DNA from: Gemmatimonadota bacterium
GTDB lineage: Bacteria; Gemmatimonadota; Gemmatimonadetes; Longimicrobiales; Gaopeijiaceae
Direction: 5' to 3'
Assembly (NCBI GenBank): GCA_027623325.1
Contig: JAQBXY010000011.1
Span: 1-64,000, forward strand
DNA: 64,000 bases
Part shown: piece by piece, positions 44,882-53,422 of the stretch
Layout: the number at the start of each line of letters is the position of its first letter
How positions within the stretch are numbered: the stretch's first letter is position 1
Position numbers and translations under genes: made by a program
The notes under the pieces: model-generated
Told to the model about the DNA's origin: nothing
The model's database searches: none
What the model saw: only the letters and a program-made list of their open reading frames with translations

Positions 44882-47103
44882 GGCAGTACCTCACGCCAGC
44901 GCGCCTCGGCCCGACGGCGGCGGCCCGTGATCCGGACGAAACCGACCAGCACGAAGAGCAGCGGGACACCGAGCAGATTGCCCCACTTCAGGAGATCGCG
45001 GGTCATGTCCGAAGAGAACGAGAGCCCCGGGGGCGTACGGTCCTTCGACCGGATGTTGATGAGCGCCTCATCGCGCGCGAGCCAGTCGATCGCGTTCGCC
45101 AGAAAGACCAGGTTCCCTGGATTGGCCCCCAAGTACTGCGCTTCGGCGAGCGAAGCATCCCCGACGACGATGAGCCGGCCCGATGCATCGCCCGCGCCGG
45201 GAAGCACGGAAGCCGCGACGACCCGGACGCCCAGCTCTTCTTCGGTATATACCCAGTCCTGGTCCGGGGAGATGGGAGCAGCCCTGGGGTGTACGGCCCC
45301 GTTTTCGCTCGTCTGCCAAAGGGCTGTGACGCCGGTCGCTCCCGGATCGATGGCGAGAGGTGCGGCCCAGCCCAACGTGAGCGAATTGATGCCGTTCGTG
45401 ACGGAGTGATCACCCGCGGGCACAACGATGGGCCAGAGCGGATAGGGCGCGATCACGCTGAACAGCCCCTGTCGACCGAGCGATACCCGTTCGCTCGAGG
45501 CAAGATCGACGACGAGTCCAGGCACAAACGTGATACCACGTGCCGCGAGCAGGTCCTCGAGTCCGGAGGAGATCGGCGTCGGGACGGGTGACTGCGCGTT
45601 CAACATGATCGGCTCTGCGAGCACCAGGACGGCGCCACCCCCGTCCATGAACGCACGAACACGTGCCTGGGCTGCGGGGTCGAGTGGCTGCATCGGGCCC
45701 GCGATGACCAGAACCTCGGTCGAGTCTCGGCCAATGTCCTCCGCAGAGTCCCCCGCGATGTCGATCGTGCGGAGTTGGTACCGGTCGGCGAGACCCTCAC
45801 GAAGCCCCGGAATGTCGTTTGAGCCCTTGGCTCCGAAACCGCCCACGAAGGCGATACCCGGTCGCTCCTCCGTCGTCATGCGGTGGATCTGCGAGGCGAG
45901 GCGGAACTCGAGGTCGTCGGTCCTCTGGATGAGAGGAGTGACCTCGATATCCTCCGCGTACACCACCGCGAATCCGTAATAGCCCTGGCGAACCTCGAAG
46001 TTGTCTTCGCGGAGGACGTTGAACTCGACGGGATAGATGCCCATCGCCGCGGCCTCGGTAGCCGCGTCCGGATCGCGCTCCGGGTCGACATCACTCACCA
46101 AGAGGTTGCCGTTCGACGCCCGTCGCATGTCCGCGAGGAGGTCACGAACGTCTCGGAGCTGGAGCTGCACCTCGGGCGGGAGTTCGGACGACGCAAACAG
46201 CTTGATCTGAACGAGGTCGTCCAGATCTCGGAGTAGATCCTTCGTCCCCGAAGACAGCGTGTAGAGGTTGTCCGCGGTCAGATCGAGGCGACCTCGGACC
46301 CGACTCCCCAGCAGGTTGAGAACGATCACAAGCACCACGACGACGCCTGTGCCCCAACGTAACCGACGGTGTTCCGGTCGCACTCTACTCAGGCGTTCCC
46401 TCGCGATCGCCTGAAGGGCCAGCACCAGGAAGAGTCCGGCCGTAGATATGAAGTACAGCACGTCCCGAAGATCGATGACTCCGCGGGCGACGTTCTCGAA
46501 GTGGCCCACGACAGACAAGCGTGCGAGCAGCCCGGCCCAACTCGGCGGCAGGCCGATCTGGACGATGGGCAGTCCGATGAGAAAGAGCGTGAAGCTCATT
46601 GCCGCGGCGACGATAAACGCGGTGATCTGATTCCTGGTGAAACTCGACGACCACACGCCCACCGCCGTCAGCTGGGCCGACAGCAGCGCCGCACCGACGT
46701 ATTGAGCCAGAACGATTCCCGGGTCCGCCTGCGACACGAGCAGCACTCCGATCGCGGTCGGAAGCGTGCCTGCGAGGGCGAGGAGGACGAAGGCCCAAAC
46801 GCCCAGGAACTTGCCGAGCACGAGTTCCAGTTCGGTCACCGGCTGCGCCAGCAGCCAGTCGAGCGTCTTGCCGCGGCGTTCTTCTGCGAGCGTGCGCATA
46901 GTGGCGGCGGGAATGAACACCGCGAACAGCACGGGCAGCAGATCAAAAATCGGCCGCAGCGACGCAATGCTCGCGCCGTACATCATCCGAAAGGCAAGGA
47001 AGAGCGACAGGCCGAGGAAGGCGACGATGAGCACATAGGCGGTCGGCTGATCGAAGTAGCCCCGGAGCTCTCGCCTCGCGACTGTGAAGACGCGGGTTGT
47101 CAT
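44878..47103 (-). CDS. Fused ABC-2 permease (GldF-like) and GldG-like auxiliary protein
   Basis: 741 residues from the ATG at 47103. Residues 1-245 are an ABC-2 permease with six helices (starts VFTVARRELRGYFDQPTAYV; contains EERRGKTLDWLLAQPVTELELVLGKFLG). A further helix near 265 leads to the GldG-type periplasmic part (LYTLSSGTKDLLRDLDDLVQIKLFAS, then a GATase-like segment) and a final helix near 715. In Bacteroidota GldF and GldG are separate; here they are one chain. It overlaps the ATPase gene and the DUF4340 gene by 4 bases each. Confidence 0.88.
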   Translation of the reverse strand: MTTRVFTVARRELRGYFDQPTAYVLIVAFLGLSLFLAFRMMYGASIASLRPIFDLLPVLFAVFIPAATMRTLAEERRGKTLDWLLAQPVTELELVLGKFLGVWAFVLLALAGTLPTAIGVLLVSQADPGIVLAQYVGAALLSAQLTAVGVWSSSFTRNQITAFIVAAAMSFTLFLIGLPIVQIGLPPSWAGLLARLSVVGHFENVARGVIDLRDVLYFISTAGLFLVLALQAIARERLSRVRPEHRRLRWGTGVVVVLVIVLNLLGSRVRGRLDLTADNLYTLSSGTKDLLRDLDDLVQIKLFASSELPPEVQLQLRDVRDLLADMRRASNGNLLVSDVDPERDPDAATEAAAMGIYPVEFNVLREDNFEVRQGYYGFAVVYAEDIEVTPLIQRTDDLEFRLASQIHRMTTEERPGIAFVGGFGAKGSNDIPGLREGLADRYQLRTIDIAGDSAEDIGRDSTEVLVIAGPMQPLDPAAQARVRAFMDGGGAVLVLAEPIMLNAQSPVPTPISSGLEDLLAARGITFVPGLVVDLASSERVSLGRQGLFSVIAPYPLWPIVVPAGDHSVTNGINSLTLGWAAPLAIDPGATGVTALWQTSENGAVHPRAAPISPDQDWVYTEEELGVRVVAASVLPGAGDASGRLIVVGDASLAEAQYLGANPGNLVFLANAIDWLARDEALINIRSKDRTPPGLSFSSDMTRDLLKWGNLLGVPLLFVLVGFVRITGRRRRAEARWREVLP

Positions 47104-48038
47104 GAGCCCACCTCCACGTCGTCCGCGGTCAGATCCCGGAAGAGCTGCTCCAGGCTGGCCCTCTCGCGATGGAGTTCCCACAGCGTCCACCCTCGGTCCC
47201 GCGCCATCGCGAAGATCTCAGGTCGCAACTCGTCCTTCGCGCTCGATTCGAGCACCACCCGCACGCGGCCATCGATCGACTCCGACGTGTGTCCCGAGAC
47301 CCCGCCAAGAGCCGCGAGCCCGTCGGCGACACCCTCTCCTTCGGCCTCGACGATGTAGCGTACGTGGCCCGCGGCCTGGGAGACCAGATCTCCGACGCGA
47401 CCCTCGGCGGCGAGACGTCCCTGCCGCAGGATCACGAGGCGCGAGCAGGTAGCTTCAGCCTCCTGCATCACGTGTGTACTCAGCAGCACCGTTCGCTCGC
47501 GGCCCAGCGAACTGACGAGGCGACGGATCTCGACACGCTGGTTGGGGTCGAGGCCCTCCGTCGGCTCATCGAGAATCAAGAGTTCGGGCCGGTGCAGGAT
47601 CGCCCCCGCGAGACCGATCCTCTGGCGATACCCTTTGGAGCATTCACCTATGGGCCGATAGAAGACCGAGGCCAAATCCGTCTCATCGACGGCGTCCGCG
47701 ACGCCGGAGCGGGTCTCGGCGTCGGAGAGGCCCCTCAACTCCGCTACGTAGTCGAGGTATTCCGACACGAGGAGCTCATCGTAGAGCGGGTTGGCTTCGG
47801 GCAGATACCCGATTCGGCGTTTCGCCTCCGTGAGCCCTTCGTCGATCGGCACACCATCGAAGTGGACCGCGCCCACGTCGGGCTGCAGGGTCCCGGTGAT
47901 CATCCTCATCGTCGTCGTCTTCCCCGCACCGTTCGGCCCGAGAAAGCCCACGACCTCCCCCCGTGCGACTTCGAAGGTGAGGTCGTCGACGGCGACCACG
48001 TCGCCGTATCGCTTCGTTACCCCTTCCACCTTGATCAT
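47100..48038 (-). CDS. ABC transporter ATP-binding protein (GldA-like)
   Basis: 312 residues. Walker A GPNGAGKTTT (35-44), signature CSKGYRQRIGLAGAILH and Walker B LLILDEPTEGLDPNQ, with an H-loop STHVMQEAE. A C-terminal extension follows the ATPase core. It energizes the fused permease encoded immediately downstream. Substrate unknown; gliding is not implied because other gld genes are not present. Confidence 0.93.
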   Translation of the reverse strand: MIKVEGVTKRYGDVVAVDDLTFEVARGEVVGFLGPNGAGKTTTMRMITGTLQPDVGAVHFDGVPIDEGLTEAKRRIGYLPEANPLYDELLVSEYLDYVAELRGLSDAETRSGVADAVDETDLASVFYRPIGECSKGYRQRIGLAGAILHRPELLILDEPTEGLDPNQRVEIRRLVSSLGRERTVLLSTHVMQEAEATCSRLVILRQGRLAAEGRVGDLVSQAAGHVRYIVEAEGEGVADGLAALGGVSGHTSESIDGRVRVVLESSAKDELRPEIFAMARDRGWTLWELHRERASLEQLFRDLTADDVEVGS

Positions 48039-48068
48039 CGGCCTCTCGAACTCAACGCGTTGCTCCTT

Positions 48069-48108
48069 TCAACAACATTTCAATGGCGTCAACAACATTT
48101 CAATGGCG
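48069..48108. repeat. Two tandem copies of a 20-base unit
   Basis: The unit beginning TCAACAACATTT and ending CAATGGCG occurs twice in a row with no mismatch, between the ABC ATPase gene and the DUF72 gene. It is AT-richer than its surroundings. It could be a recent duplication in the ATPase promoter region. Confidence 0.9.
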
Positions 48109-48128
48109 CGCGCGGCGCGGCTTGGTCG

Positions 48129-48845
48129 TCACCCGGCTCGTCCCTCGAAGACTTCGCGAAACTCCGAGGCCATCCTCGGACCGGCTCCCTCATCCTCGTG
48201 CTTGAAGAACACGAACACCTTCTCCCAGGACGTTTCACGGATCTGGTCAGCCCAACGACGCAAGTCGTCGGCTTTGTAATCGGGCCTTCTCAGGCGCAGG
48301 TACCCCCACGGTGCGGTATCCACGATGGGCTCGTCCTCCGCACCCTCGTCGGCGTCCGCACACACCCACGCCATCCCTCGGGCGCGGAGAAGCCCATGAA
48401 TCTCGTCATCATTCCAGCTCTCATGCCGGAACTCGAACGAGGCAGGGGTGCCCTCCGGGAGCATCTCGAGAAACGACGCGAGACGCTCGCCATCCTTCTT
48501 AAGATTCGGCGGGAGTTGGAAGAGCACGACGCCCAGCCGTTCGCCCAGTGTTTGGATGGTGGAAAGTAAATATTCCGTTGGCTCACGCGCCTCGGCTTTC
48601 ATGCGGGTGAAGTGCGTAATGCGGCGTGAGGCCTTGATCGAGAATCGGAAGTCGGCCGGTACCTGGCTGGCCCAGGACTCGAGCACCGATGCTTTGGGCA
48701 AACGGTAGAACGTGTTGTTGATCTCGACCGCGTTCAGACGCTCCCCGTAGTAGACGAGCATGTCCTTGGCGGAGAGGTCCTCCGGGTAGAAGCTCCCCTT
48801 CCACTCCTTGTAGCTGTACCCGCTGGTCCCTACGAAAAGCTGCAT
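48129..48845 (-). CDS. DUF72 (YecE-like) protein
   Basis: 238 residues of a DUF72 TIM-barrel: VGTSGYSYKEWKGSFYP at the start, YGERLNAVEINNTFYRLP, VLFQLPPNL and FEFRHESW. The family is widespread and has no settled function. Start ATG at 48845. Next gene on the same strand is the ABC operon, 90 bases downstream of which lies no shared RBS, so it is probably separate or upstream-read. Confidence 0.93.
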   Translation of the reverse strand: MQLFVGTSGYSYKEWKGSFYPEDLSAKDMLVYYGERLNAVEINNTFYRLPKASVLESWASQVPADFRFSIKASRRITHFTRMKAEAREPTEYLLSTIQTLGERLGVVLFQLPPNLKKDGERLASFLEMLPEGTPASFEFRHESWNDDEIHGLLRARGMAWVCADADEGAEDEPIVDTAPWGYLRLRRPDYKADDLRRWADQIRETSWEKVFVFFKHEDEGAGPRMASEFREVFEGRAG

Positions 48846-49001
48846 CGGCGCTCCCTACATCTGGCAATGGGTGTTCCCGTGGCTGGGCCGAGAAGGAAGC
48901 AAACGGGTGCCCGCCGCGGACGCCAGATGCCCTGCCCTTGCTGCGGCCGCTCCCGCTTCGTACCCGTATCTCTACAACCCGTCCGTCGATAGGAGCACCG
49001 T

Positions 49002-50525
49002 ATGAACCGCCGCCGCGGCACCGCTGTAACCATCGCCCTCGCCGCCGCGGCAGGTGCCGCGTTCGTGCCCGGCGATGAAGTCCTGGCTCAGGAGCGCCGT
49101 CTCGGCACCATCTCCTTTCCGAACTCCGGAAACCATGACGCGCAGCGGCCGTTCATCGAGGGCGTACTGCTTCTGCACTCCTTCGAATTCGAGGATGCGG
49201 CGCAGGCGTTCCGGGATGCGCAGTCGAAGGATCCCTCCTTTGCGCTGGCGTACTGGGGCGAGGCCATGACGTACAACCATCCGCTCTGGCAGCAGCAGGA
49301 CAAGCCCGCCGCCATGGCGGCACTGGGTCGGTATGCCCCGACCCCCGAGGCACGGCGCGCCAAGGCACCGACGCCCCGCGAAGCAGCCTATATGGTCGCG
49401 ATCGACGTGTTGTACGGGGCGGGCTCCAAGACGGAGCGCGACCTTGCCTACATGGCTGAGATGGCCCGCATCACCGCCACATACCCCAGCGACATGGAGG
49501 CCCGAGCCTTCTACTCCCTGGCGATCCTCGGAAGCACCGATGGAGAGCGAGACTTCGCCACGTACGTGAAGGCCGCGGCGGCGGCGGCGCCCGTCCTCGA
49601 GGTCAATCCGGACCACCCGGGTGGAGCCCACTACATCATTCATTCCTTCGACGACCCGATCCACGCACCGCTCGGACTGGATGCGGCCCGCGCCTACTCG
49701 GAGATCGCACCGGATGCGGGACACGCACAGCACATGACGTCGCACATCTTCGTCGCGATGGGCATGTGGGACGACGTCGTGGCGGCCAACATCCGTGCTC
49801 GTGACGTTCAGAATGCCCGTCTGGCGGAGCTCGGCCGACCCGCCAACGTGTGCGGCCACTACACGTCGTGGCTGCACTACGGGTGGCTCATGCGGGCCGA
49901 CCTGTCGGACGCCGAGCGCGGCATGGCCGACTGTCGGGGGCGTGTCACCAGCGGAACCGCCCGTCCGGACGAGGTGGGCTACTACGTGAATATGAGAGCG
50001 CGACACGTCTTCGATACGCAGGATTGGGCCGCCGCAGAGCGCCTGGGGGCCGACGTCGACCACCCGGCCTACGACTTCGTGACGGGCTACGCGGCGATCA
50101 AGCAGGGTGATCGTGCCGGTGCGGAGCGGGCACTCGCGACGCTACGGACGGCGGAAATGGCAACGGACATGCCACGGCTCACCATCTCCCGCCAAGAGCT
50201 CGAGGCCCTCCTAGCGCTCGATGCCGGAGACGGTCAGCGGGCTCTCGTTCTGTTGCGTGAGGCCGCCGCGATGGAGGAGTCGCTCCCATTCGAATTCGGC
50301 CCGCCGGCCAGTTTCAAGCCTCCCCACGAACTGCTCGGAGAAGTGGCCCTCGCCTTAGGTGACCACACAACCGCGCTCGCGGCATTCCGAACGGCCTTGG
50401 ACTTCACGCCCGAGCGTACGACGTCGCTCGAAGGGTTGATCACCGCGGCGCGTGCGCTGGACCAGGTTGCGGCGGCCGAAGATGCTCAGGCGAGGCTGGA
50501 CGACATTCGCAAACACTCGAACTAG
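49002..50525 (+). CDS. Exported TPR-repeat protein
   Basis: 507 residues with a signal peptide ending VLAQ. The body is a helical repeat protein: an initial TPR-like unit (HSFEFEDAAQAFRDAQSKDPSFALAYWGEAM) and further units at about 145-190 and 365-480. AGGAGC precedes the ATG. Probably a periplasmic scaffold for protein-protein contacts; several conserved HY, HM and HH positions (GGAHYIIHSFDDP, AQHMTSHIF) are unusual for a plain TPR and suggest a bound ligand or metal. No enzymatic claim. Confidence 0.82.
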   Translation: MNRRRGTAVTIALAAAAGAAFVPGDEVLAQERRLGTISFPNSGNHDAQRPFIEGVLLLHSFEFEDAAQAFRDAQSKDPSFALAYWGEAMTYNHPLWQQQDKPAAMAALGRYAPTPEARRAKAPTPREAAYMVAIDVLYGAGSKTERDLAYMAEMARITATYPSDMEARAFYSLAILGSTDGERDFATYVKAAAAAAPVLEVNPDHPGGAHYIIHSFDDPIHAPLGLDAARAYSEIAPDAGHAQHMTSHIFVAMGMWDDVVAANIRARDVQNARLAELGRPANVCGHYTSWLHYGWLMRADLSDAERGMADCRGRVTSGTARPDEVGYYVNMRARHVFDTQDWAAAERLGADVDHPAYDFVTGYAAIKQGDRAGAERALATLRTAEMATDMPRLTISRQELEALLALDAGDGQRALVLLREAAAMEESLPFEFGPPASFKPPHELLGEVALALGDHTTALAAFRTALDFTPERTTSLEGLITAARALDQVAAAEDAQARLDDIRKHSN

Positions 50526-50692
50526 TCAGCCAGCCGGACACGGCAGTCGCTCAGCGGAACACGCCGGCCGCTACGTGGTGCAGCGTCGACAATAGTTTGT
50601 CATGCGGCCCCGCGCGAAACTTCCGGGGACCAAGACCCGTCCGATAGCACACGCGCGCGATGGGCAGGAACGTTCTGAGAGGCAGGCCACCT

Positions 50693-50989
50693 ATGGGTCC
50701 AGAGATCTGGATCGCGATGGCCGCCGTGTTCGTGAGCGGCGGAGCGATCGGGTCCGCGGGGACATTCCTCGCTCAGTGGATCCTCAAGAAGCTCGATACG
50801 GGGCCAGCCCCGCAGCGGAACCTCGATGCTGTGGAGCGGGACGCCCTGCGCTCCGAAGTCGCGGAACTACACCGGCATCTCAGGAACATGGATGCCCGTC
50901 TCGACTTCACCGAGCGACTGCTGGATGGTGCCCTACCGCTGGCACCTCCGCCGGAGCGGTTATCGGCGCCCGAGATCAGCGATTCTTAG
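50693..50989 (+). CDS. Small membrane-anchored coiled-coil protein
   Basis: 98 residues from the ATG at 50693, with GAGAGG 9 bases ahead. One helix (IWIAMAAVFVSGGAIGSAGTFLAQW) then a short coiled coil (ERDALRSEVAELHRHLRNMDARLDFTERLL) and a Pro-rich tail. The layout resembles PspB/phage-shock or shape-associated small proteins, but no family was recognised. Confidence 0.6.
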   Translation: MGPEIWIAMAAVFVSGGAIGSAGTFLAQWILKKLDTGPAPQRNLDAVERDALRSEVAELHRHLRNMDARLDFTERLLDGALPLAPPPERLSAPEISDS

Positions 50990-51018
50990 CGACGGCCAAG
51001 ATTGACCATTTGAAGTCG

Positions 51019-51062
51019 CAAGAATAAGAAAGCCCTCGACCCAGGCAGGGGTGGGCCGAGGC
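51019..51062 (-). terminator. Rho-independent terminator of the HTH gene
   Basis: GCCTCGGCCCA pairs with TGGGTCGAGGGC (one mismatch) and, read on the minus strand, is followed by TTTCTTATTCTT. It lies 24 bases after the stop of the 51086-51508 gene. An outer AGTCGCA/TGCGACT pair surrounds it. Confidence 0.8.
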
Positions 51063-51085
51063 ACATCTGCGACTGCGATCCCGTG

Positions 51086-51508
51086 TCAGGACTTCTTGCG
51101 CTTCTTGGGTTTGCGGCCCTGATTCGGGTGCTCGAGGTGCTTCCAGGTCTCCCCGCGGCGGAGCATGTAAATCGTGCTCGGAGACACTCCGAGCTTACGC
51201 GCCCACTCGGCTCCCGACGCCTTCCAACGGTCGGCCTTCTCGTCCCAATCATCCAGGACGCGTTGAGCCTGCTTGATCGTCAGCTCGGCGTGGGGTGAGT
51301 TCTCACCACGGAGCCAGACGTTCGAACCGTACCAGCGATCGACCCGCTGGATGGGTCCGGCAACCTTCCGTCCCGTATGGCCCAAGCAGTAATGCCGGAC
51401 CTGGTCGACGGAAAATTCGGGGGACATACGGGCGATCTCGGCGTAGAGGAATCCCTCTTCCGCCAACTTCCGCCACTTAACCACCAAAGCGCCATCTGGC
51501 TTCGGCAT
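51086..51508 (-). CDS. Phage-like helix-turn-helix protein
   Basis: 140 residues, very basic C-terminus (GRKPKKRKKS). Two potential DNA-binding segments: an N-terminal KLAEEGFLYAEIARMSPEFSVDQVRHYCLG and a C-terminal helix-turn-helix EWARKLGVSPSTIYMLRRGETWKHL. The second is like the HTH that accompanies phage HNH or homing endonucleases, where it ends in RGKxWKH. AGGAG lies 7 bases before the ATG. It is isolated from neighbours and has its own terminator, suggesting a mobile or phage-derived gene. No nuclease domain is visible. Confidence 0.75.
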   Translation of the reverse strand: MPKPDGALVVKWRKLAEEGFLYAEIARMSPEFSVDQVRHYCLGHTGRKVAGPIQRVDRWYGSNVWLRGENSPHAELTIKQAQRVLDDWDEKADRWKASGAEWARKLGVSPSTIYMLRRGETWKHLEHPNQGRKPKKRKKS

Positions 51509-51582
51509 TTCATCTCTCCTAAGGGGGGTCCATCGGATGTGGGAGTCGCCTTATACCACTTCGGGCGAGGAAGTTCCAACCG

Positions 51583-51699
51583 TCAGCCAAGACCCGTCAG
51601 CTTGTGCGCGAACCGCTTACGGAACTTAGCGGCTTTGGGCTCAATGGCGACGCGACAATAGGGCTGATTCCGACTTTCGCGAAAGTACGCCGTGTGCAC
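51583..51699 (-). CDS. Possible very small basic protein
   Basis: A GTG-started frame of 38 residues (VHTAYFRESRNQPYC, then RVAIEPKAAKFRKRFAHKL), rich in Arg and Lys. It lies just upstream of the phage-like HTH gene on the same strand. The RBS is poor and no family is known, so it may be a non-coding stretch. Confidence 0.22.
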   Translation of the reverse strand: MHTAYFRESRNQPYCRVAIEPKAAKFRKRFAHKLTGLG

Positions 51700-51757
51700 C
51701 TTCCGGATTCCCGCCGGGGTTCCCGAGATGGAAGAAGGCGGCGGCGGGGAGCTTCCG

Positions 51758-52567
51758 TCAGCGCCGCACGGTCTCGACGGTCCGGAGGATCTCCGCGGTA
51801 ACGAGGCTGGGATCATCCAGGTGGACATCGTGACGGCTTCGGGACGCTGGAATGTGCCGTGCTCCCGTGATGCCCTGCAGGATCGACGCGTGGGCCTGTC
51901 GATAGCCTTCATTCACGAACCGAGCTGTCCATCCTTCCCCGTCTCGTCGAATGCCGGCAGTAATGACCGTAACCAACATCTGCGGCAGGCGCCGTCCGCG
52001 TAGTCTCTCCCCGACCTCGACTTCGGTCACCCCGTCGTCGTTCGGCGTTCTGCGCGCGTCTGCCCAGATGTTCCACTCCGCCACAGGCATCCCCGTCCTG
52101 ATTCGATCGGGTAGATCTTCGTGCGCGGGGTCGACGAGAATGAGGCCCGCCAGATCCCTCGGGCGATCGATCGCGAAGAGCCGAGCGTATAGGCCACCTA
52201 TGCCATGTCCGGCGACGACGTAGTCACTGTCGAAGCCCAGCGCGAGGTGAATCCGCCGGATCTCGTCGAGAAGTTCGAACCACCCTCGCGCCTCGGGGAC
52301 AGGAAGGCTGCGCCCATTCCCTCGCCGATCGTACGCGCAAGCACCGATTTGCCCGTCGAGGCGCTCCAACACGGGCAGCCAGCTATCGGCGGTAGCGCCG
52401 CTCCCGTGAAGGAGGAGTGCCTGCCGACGACCGTCCGTACACAGGGCCCGGATCTTCGCGCCATCCACGTCGATCAGAATCTCGTGAACTCCGGTGGGCC
52501 CGGGTCCGGATCCGGATCCGGGCGCAATCGCGAGGGCGAGTAGCCAGTATGCCAGCGCGAGGCTCAT
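51758..52567 (-). CDS. Alpha/beta hydrolase-fold protein without nucleophile
   Basis: 269 residues with a hydrophobic N-terminus (probable anchor or signal). The fold is clear: oxyanion HGSGATADSW (54-63), AYDRRGNGRS, and an acid LVDPAHED. The nucleophile elbow, normally GHSxG, reads GHGIG (120-124): Gly122 (codon GGC) replaces the Ser, one base away from AGC. A candidate His remains in SRHDVH. It is the last gene of an operon with GNAT and threonine aldolase, adjacent to the GNAT stop. Likely inactive as an esterase or a recently lost enzyme. Confidence 0.85.
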   Translation of the reverse strand: MSLALAYWLLALAIAPGSGSGPGPTGVHEILIDVDGAKIRALCTDGRRQALLLHGSGATADSWLPVLERLDGQIGACAYDRRGNGRSLPVPEARGWFELLDEIRRIHLALGFDSDYVVAGHGIGGLYARLFAIDRPRDLAGLILVDPAHEDLPDRIRTGMPVAEWNIWADARRTPNDDGVTEVEVGERLRGRRLPQMLVTVITAGIRRDGEGWTARFVNEGYRQAHASILQGITGARHIPASRSRHDVHLDDPSLVTAEILRTVETVRR

Positions 52568-53416
52568 CTAGGTGTCTGCCTCGTCGAGGATGTCGACGTC
52601 CCGAACGTCGGCCAGCGGCACGAATCCGAGGCGCTGGTAGAGCTCGTTCGAGGTCGGGTTCGACAGGTCGGTGTACAGCACACAAAACTCGAGACCTCCG
52701 TCGAGCAGCTTCTGGCAGAGGGCCGCCACACAGGCGCTCGCGTACCCCTGGCCCCGCTGCTCGCGGGGCGTGTAGACGTACCCGATCCGGCCGCCCCTGG
52801 GTGTGCGCCCCTGCGCCACCGCGATGGACATCGGAACTCCGTCCACGTCCCAGAGGTGCAGAGCGCCACTCGCGACCCAGCGGGTCACCGAAGCCCGGTC
52901 GGTCACGAACTGCGCCCCCGCATCCCGAGCGAAGGCCACCCCCCACTCCACCGCAAGATCGATGTCGGCTTCCTCCGCGGCGCGTAACCGGCCCGGGACG
53001 ATCGGCGGAGGCACCACGCGACCCAACCGATAGAGCCGCTGCTTGAGACCGGGTCGCCATGAACACGAACGCAGTTCGGCCCAGGCCTCGGCGAGAAGCG
53101 TCGCGGACGTGGCAGACCCGAGTATCCCCGGAATCCGGTCGTACACTTCGGCCAGCGCAGCGGCGAGTGGCCTACCCGCATCGGGAGGCAACTCGGTAAT
53201 CATCACCTTCCTGGGAGGGGTCCGAATCGCCGCTCCCACGACCGCACCTCCCTGCTCCACAGTCGCATAGAATACGTCATCGTCCGGGCTCGGCTCGACC
53301 GCCTTCACGTAGGCAAGTCCCAGAAGTACGTTGTGCTGATCTTCGGCCCGCAGGAGCCAGGATTCAGCTCGAGCCAGGAAGCCCGTCGGGCTGGCGTGTC
53401 TCACAACCGTGGTCAT
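52568..53416 (-). CDS. GNAT family acetyltransferase
   Basis: 282 residues. The C-terminal GNAT domain has the acetyl-CoA motif YTPREQRGQGYASACVAALCQKLLDG and SNPTSNELYQRLGF. The N-terminal half is a second, degenerate GNAT-like module, a layout common in two-domain acetyltransferases. Substrate unknown. It lies 6 bases after the threonine aldolase stop and touches the hydrolase start. Confidence 0.88.
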   Translation of the reverse strand: MTTVVRHASPTGFLARAESWLLRAEDQHNVLLGLAYVKAVEPSPDDDVFYATVEQGGAVVGAAIRTPPRKVMITELPPDAGRPLAAALAEVYDRIPGILGSATSATLLAEAWAELRSCSWRPGLKQRLYRLGRVVPPPIVPGRLRAAEEADIDLAVEWGVAFARDAGAQFVTDRASVTRWVASGALHLWDVDGVPMSIAVAQGRTPRGGRIGYVYTPREQRGQGYASACVAALCQKLLDGGLEFCVLYTDLSNPTSNELYQRLGFVPLADVRDVDILDEADT

Positions 53417-53422
53417 ACCGTC

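Noticed and set aside
52500-52525. GGATCC-rich short repeat (CCGGATCCGGATCC)
   Set aside because: It codes for a Gly-Ser-Pro stretch in the hydrolase start and is too short to be a separate repeat feature.
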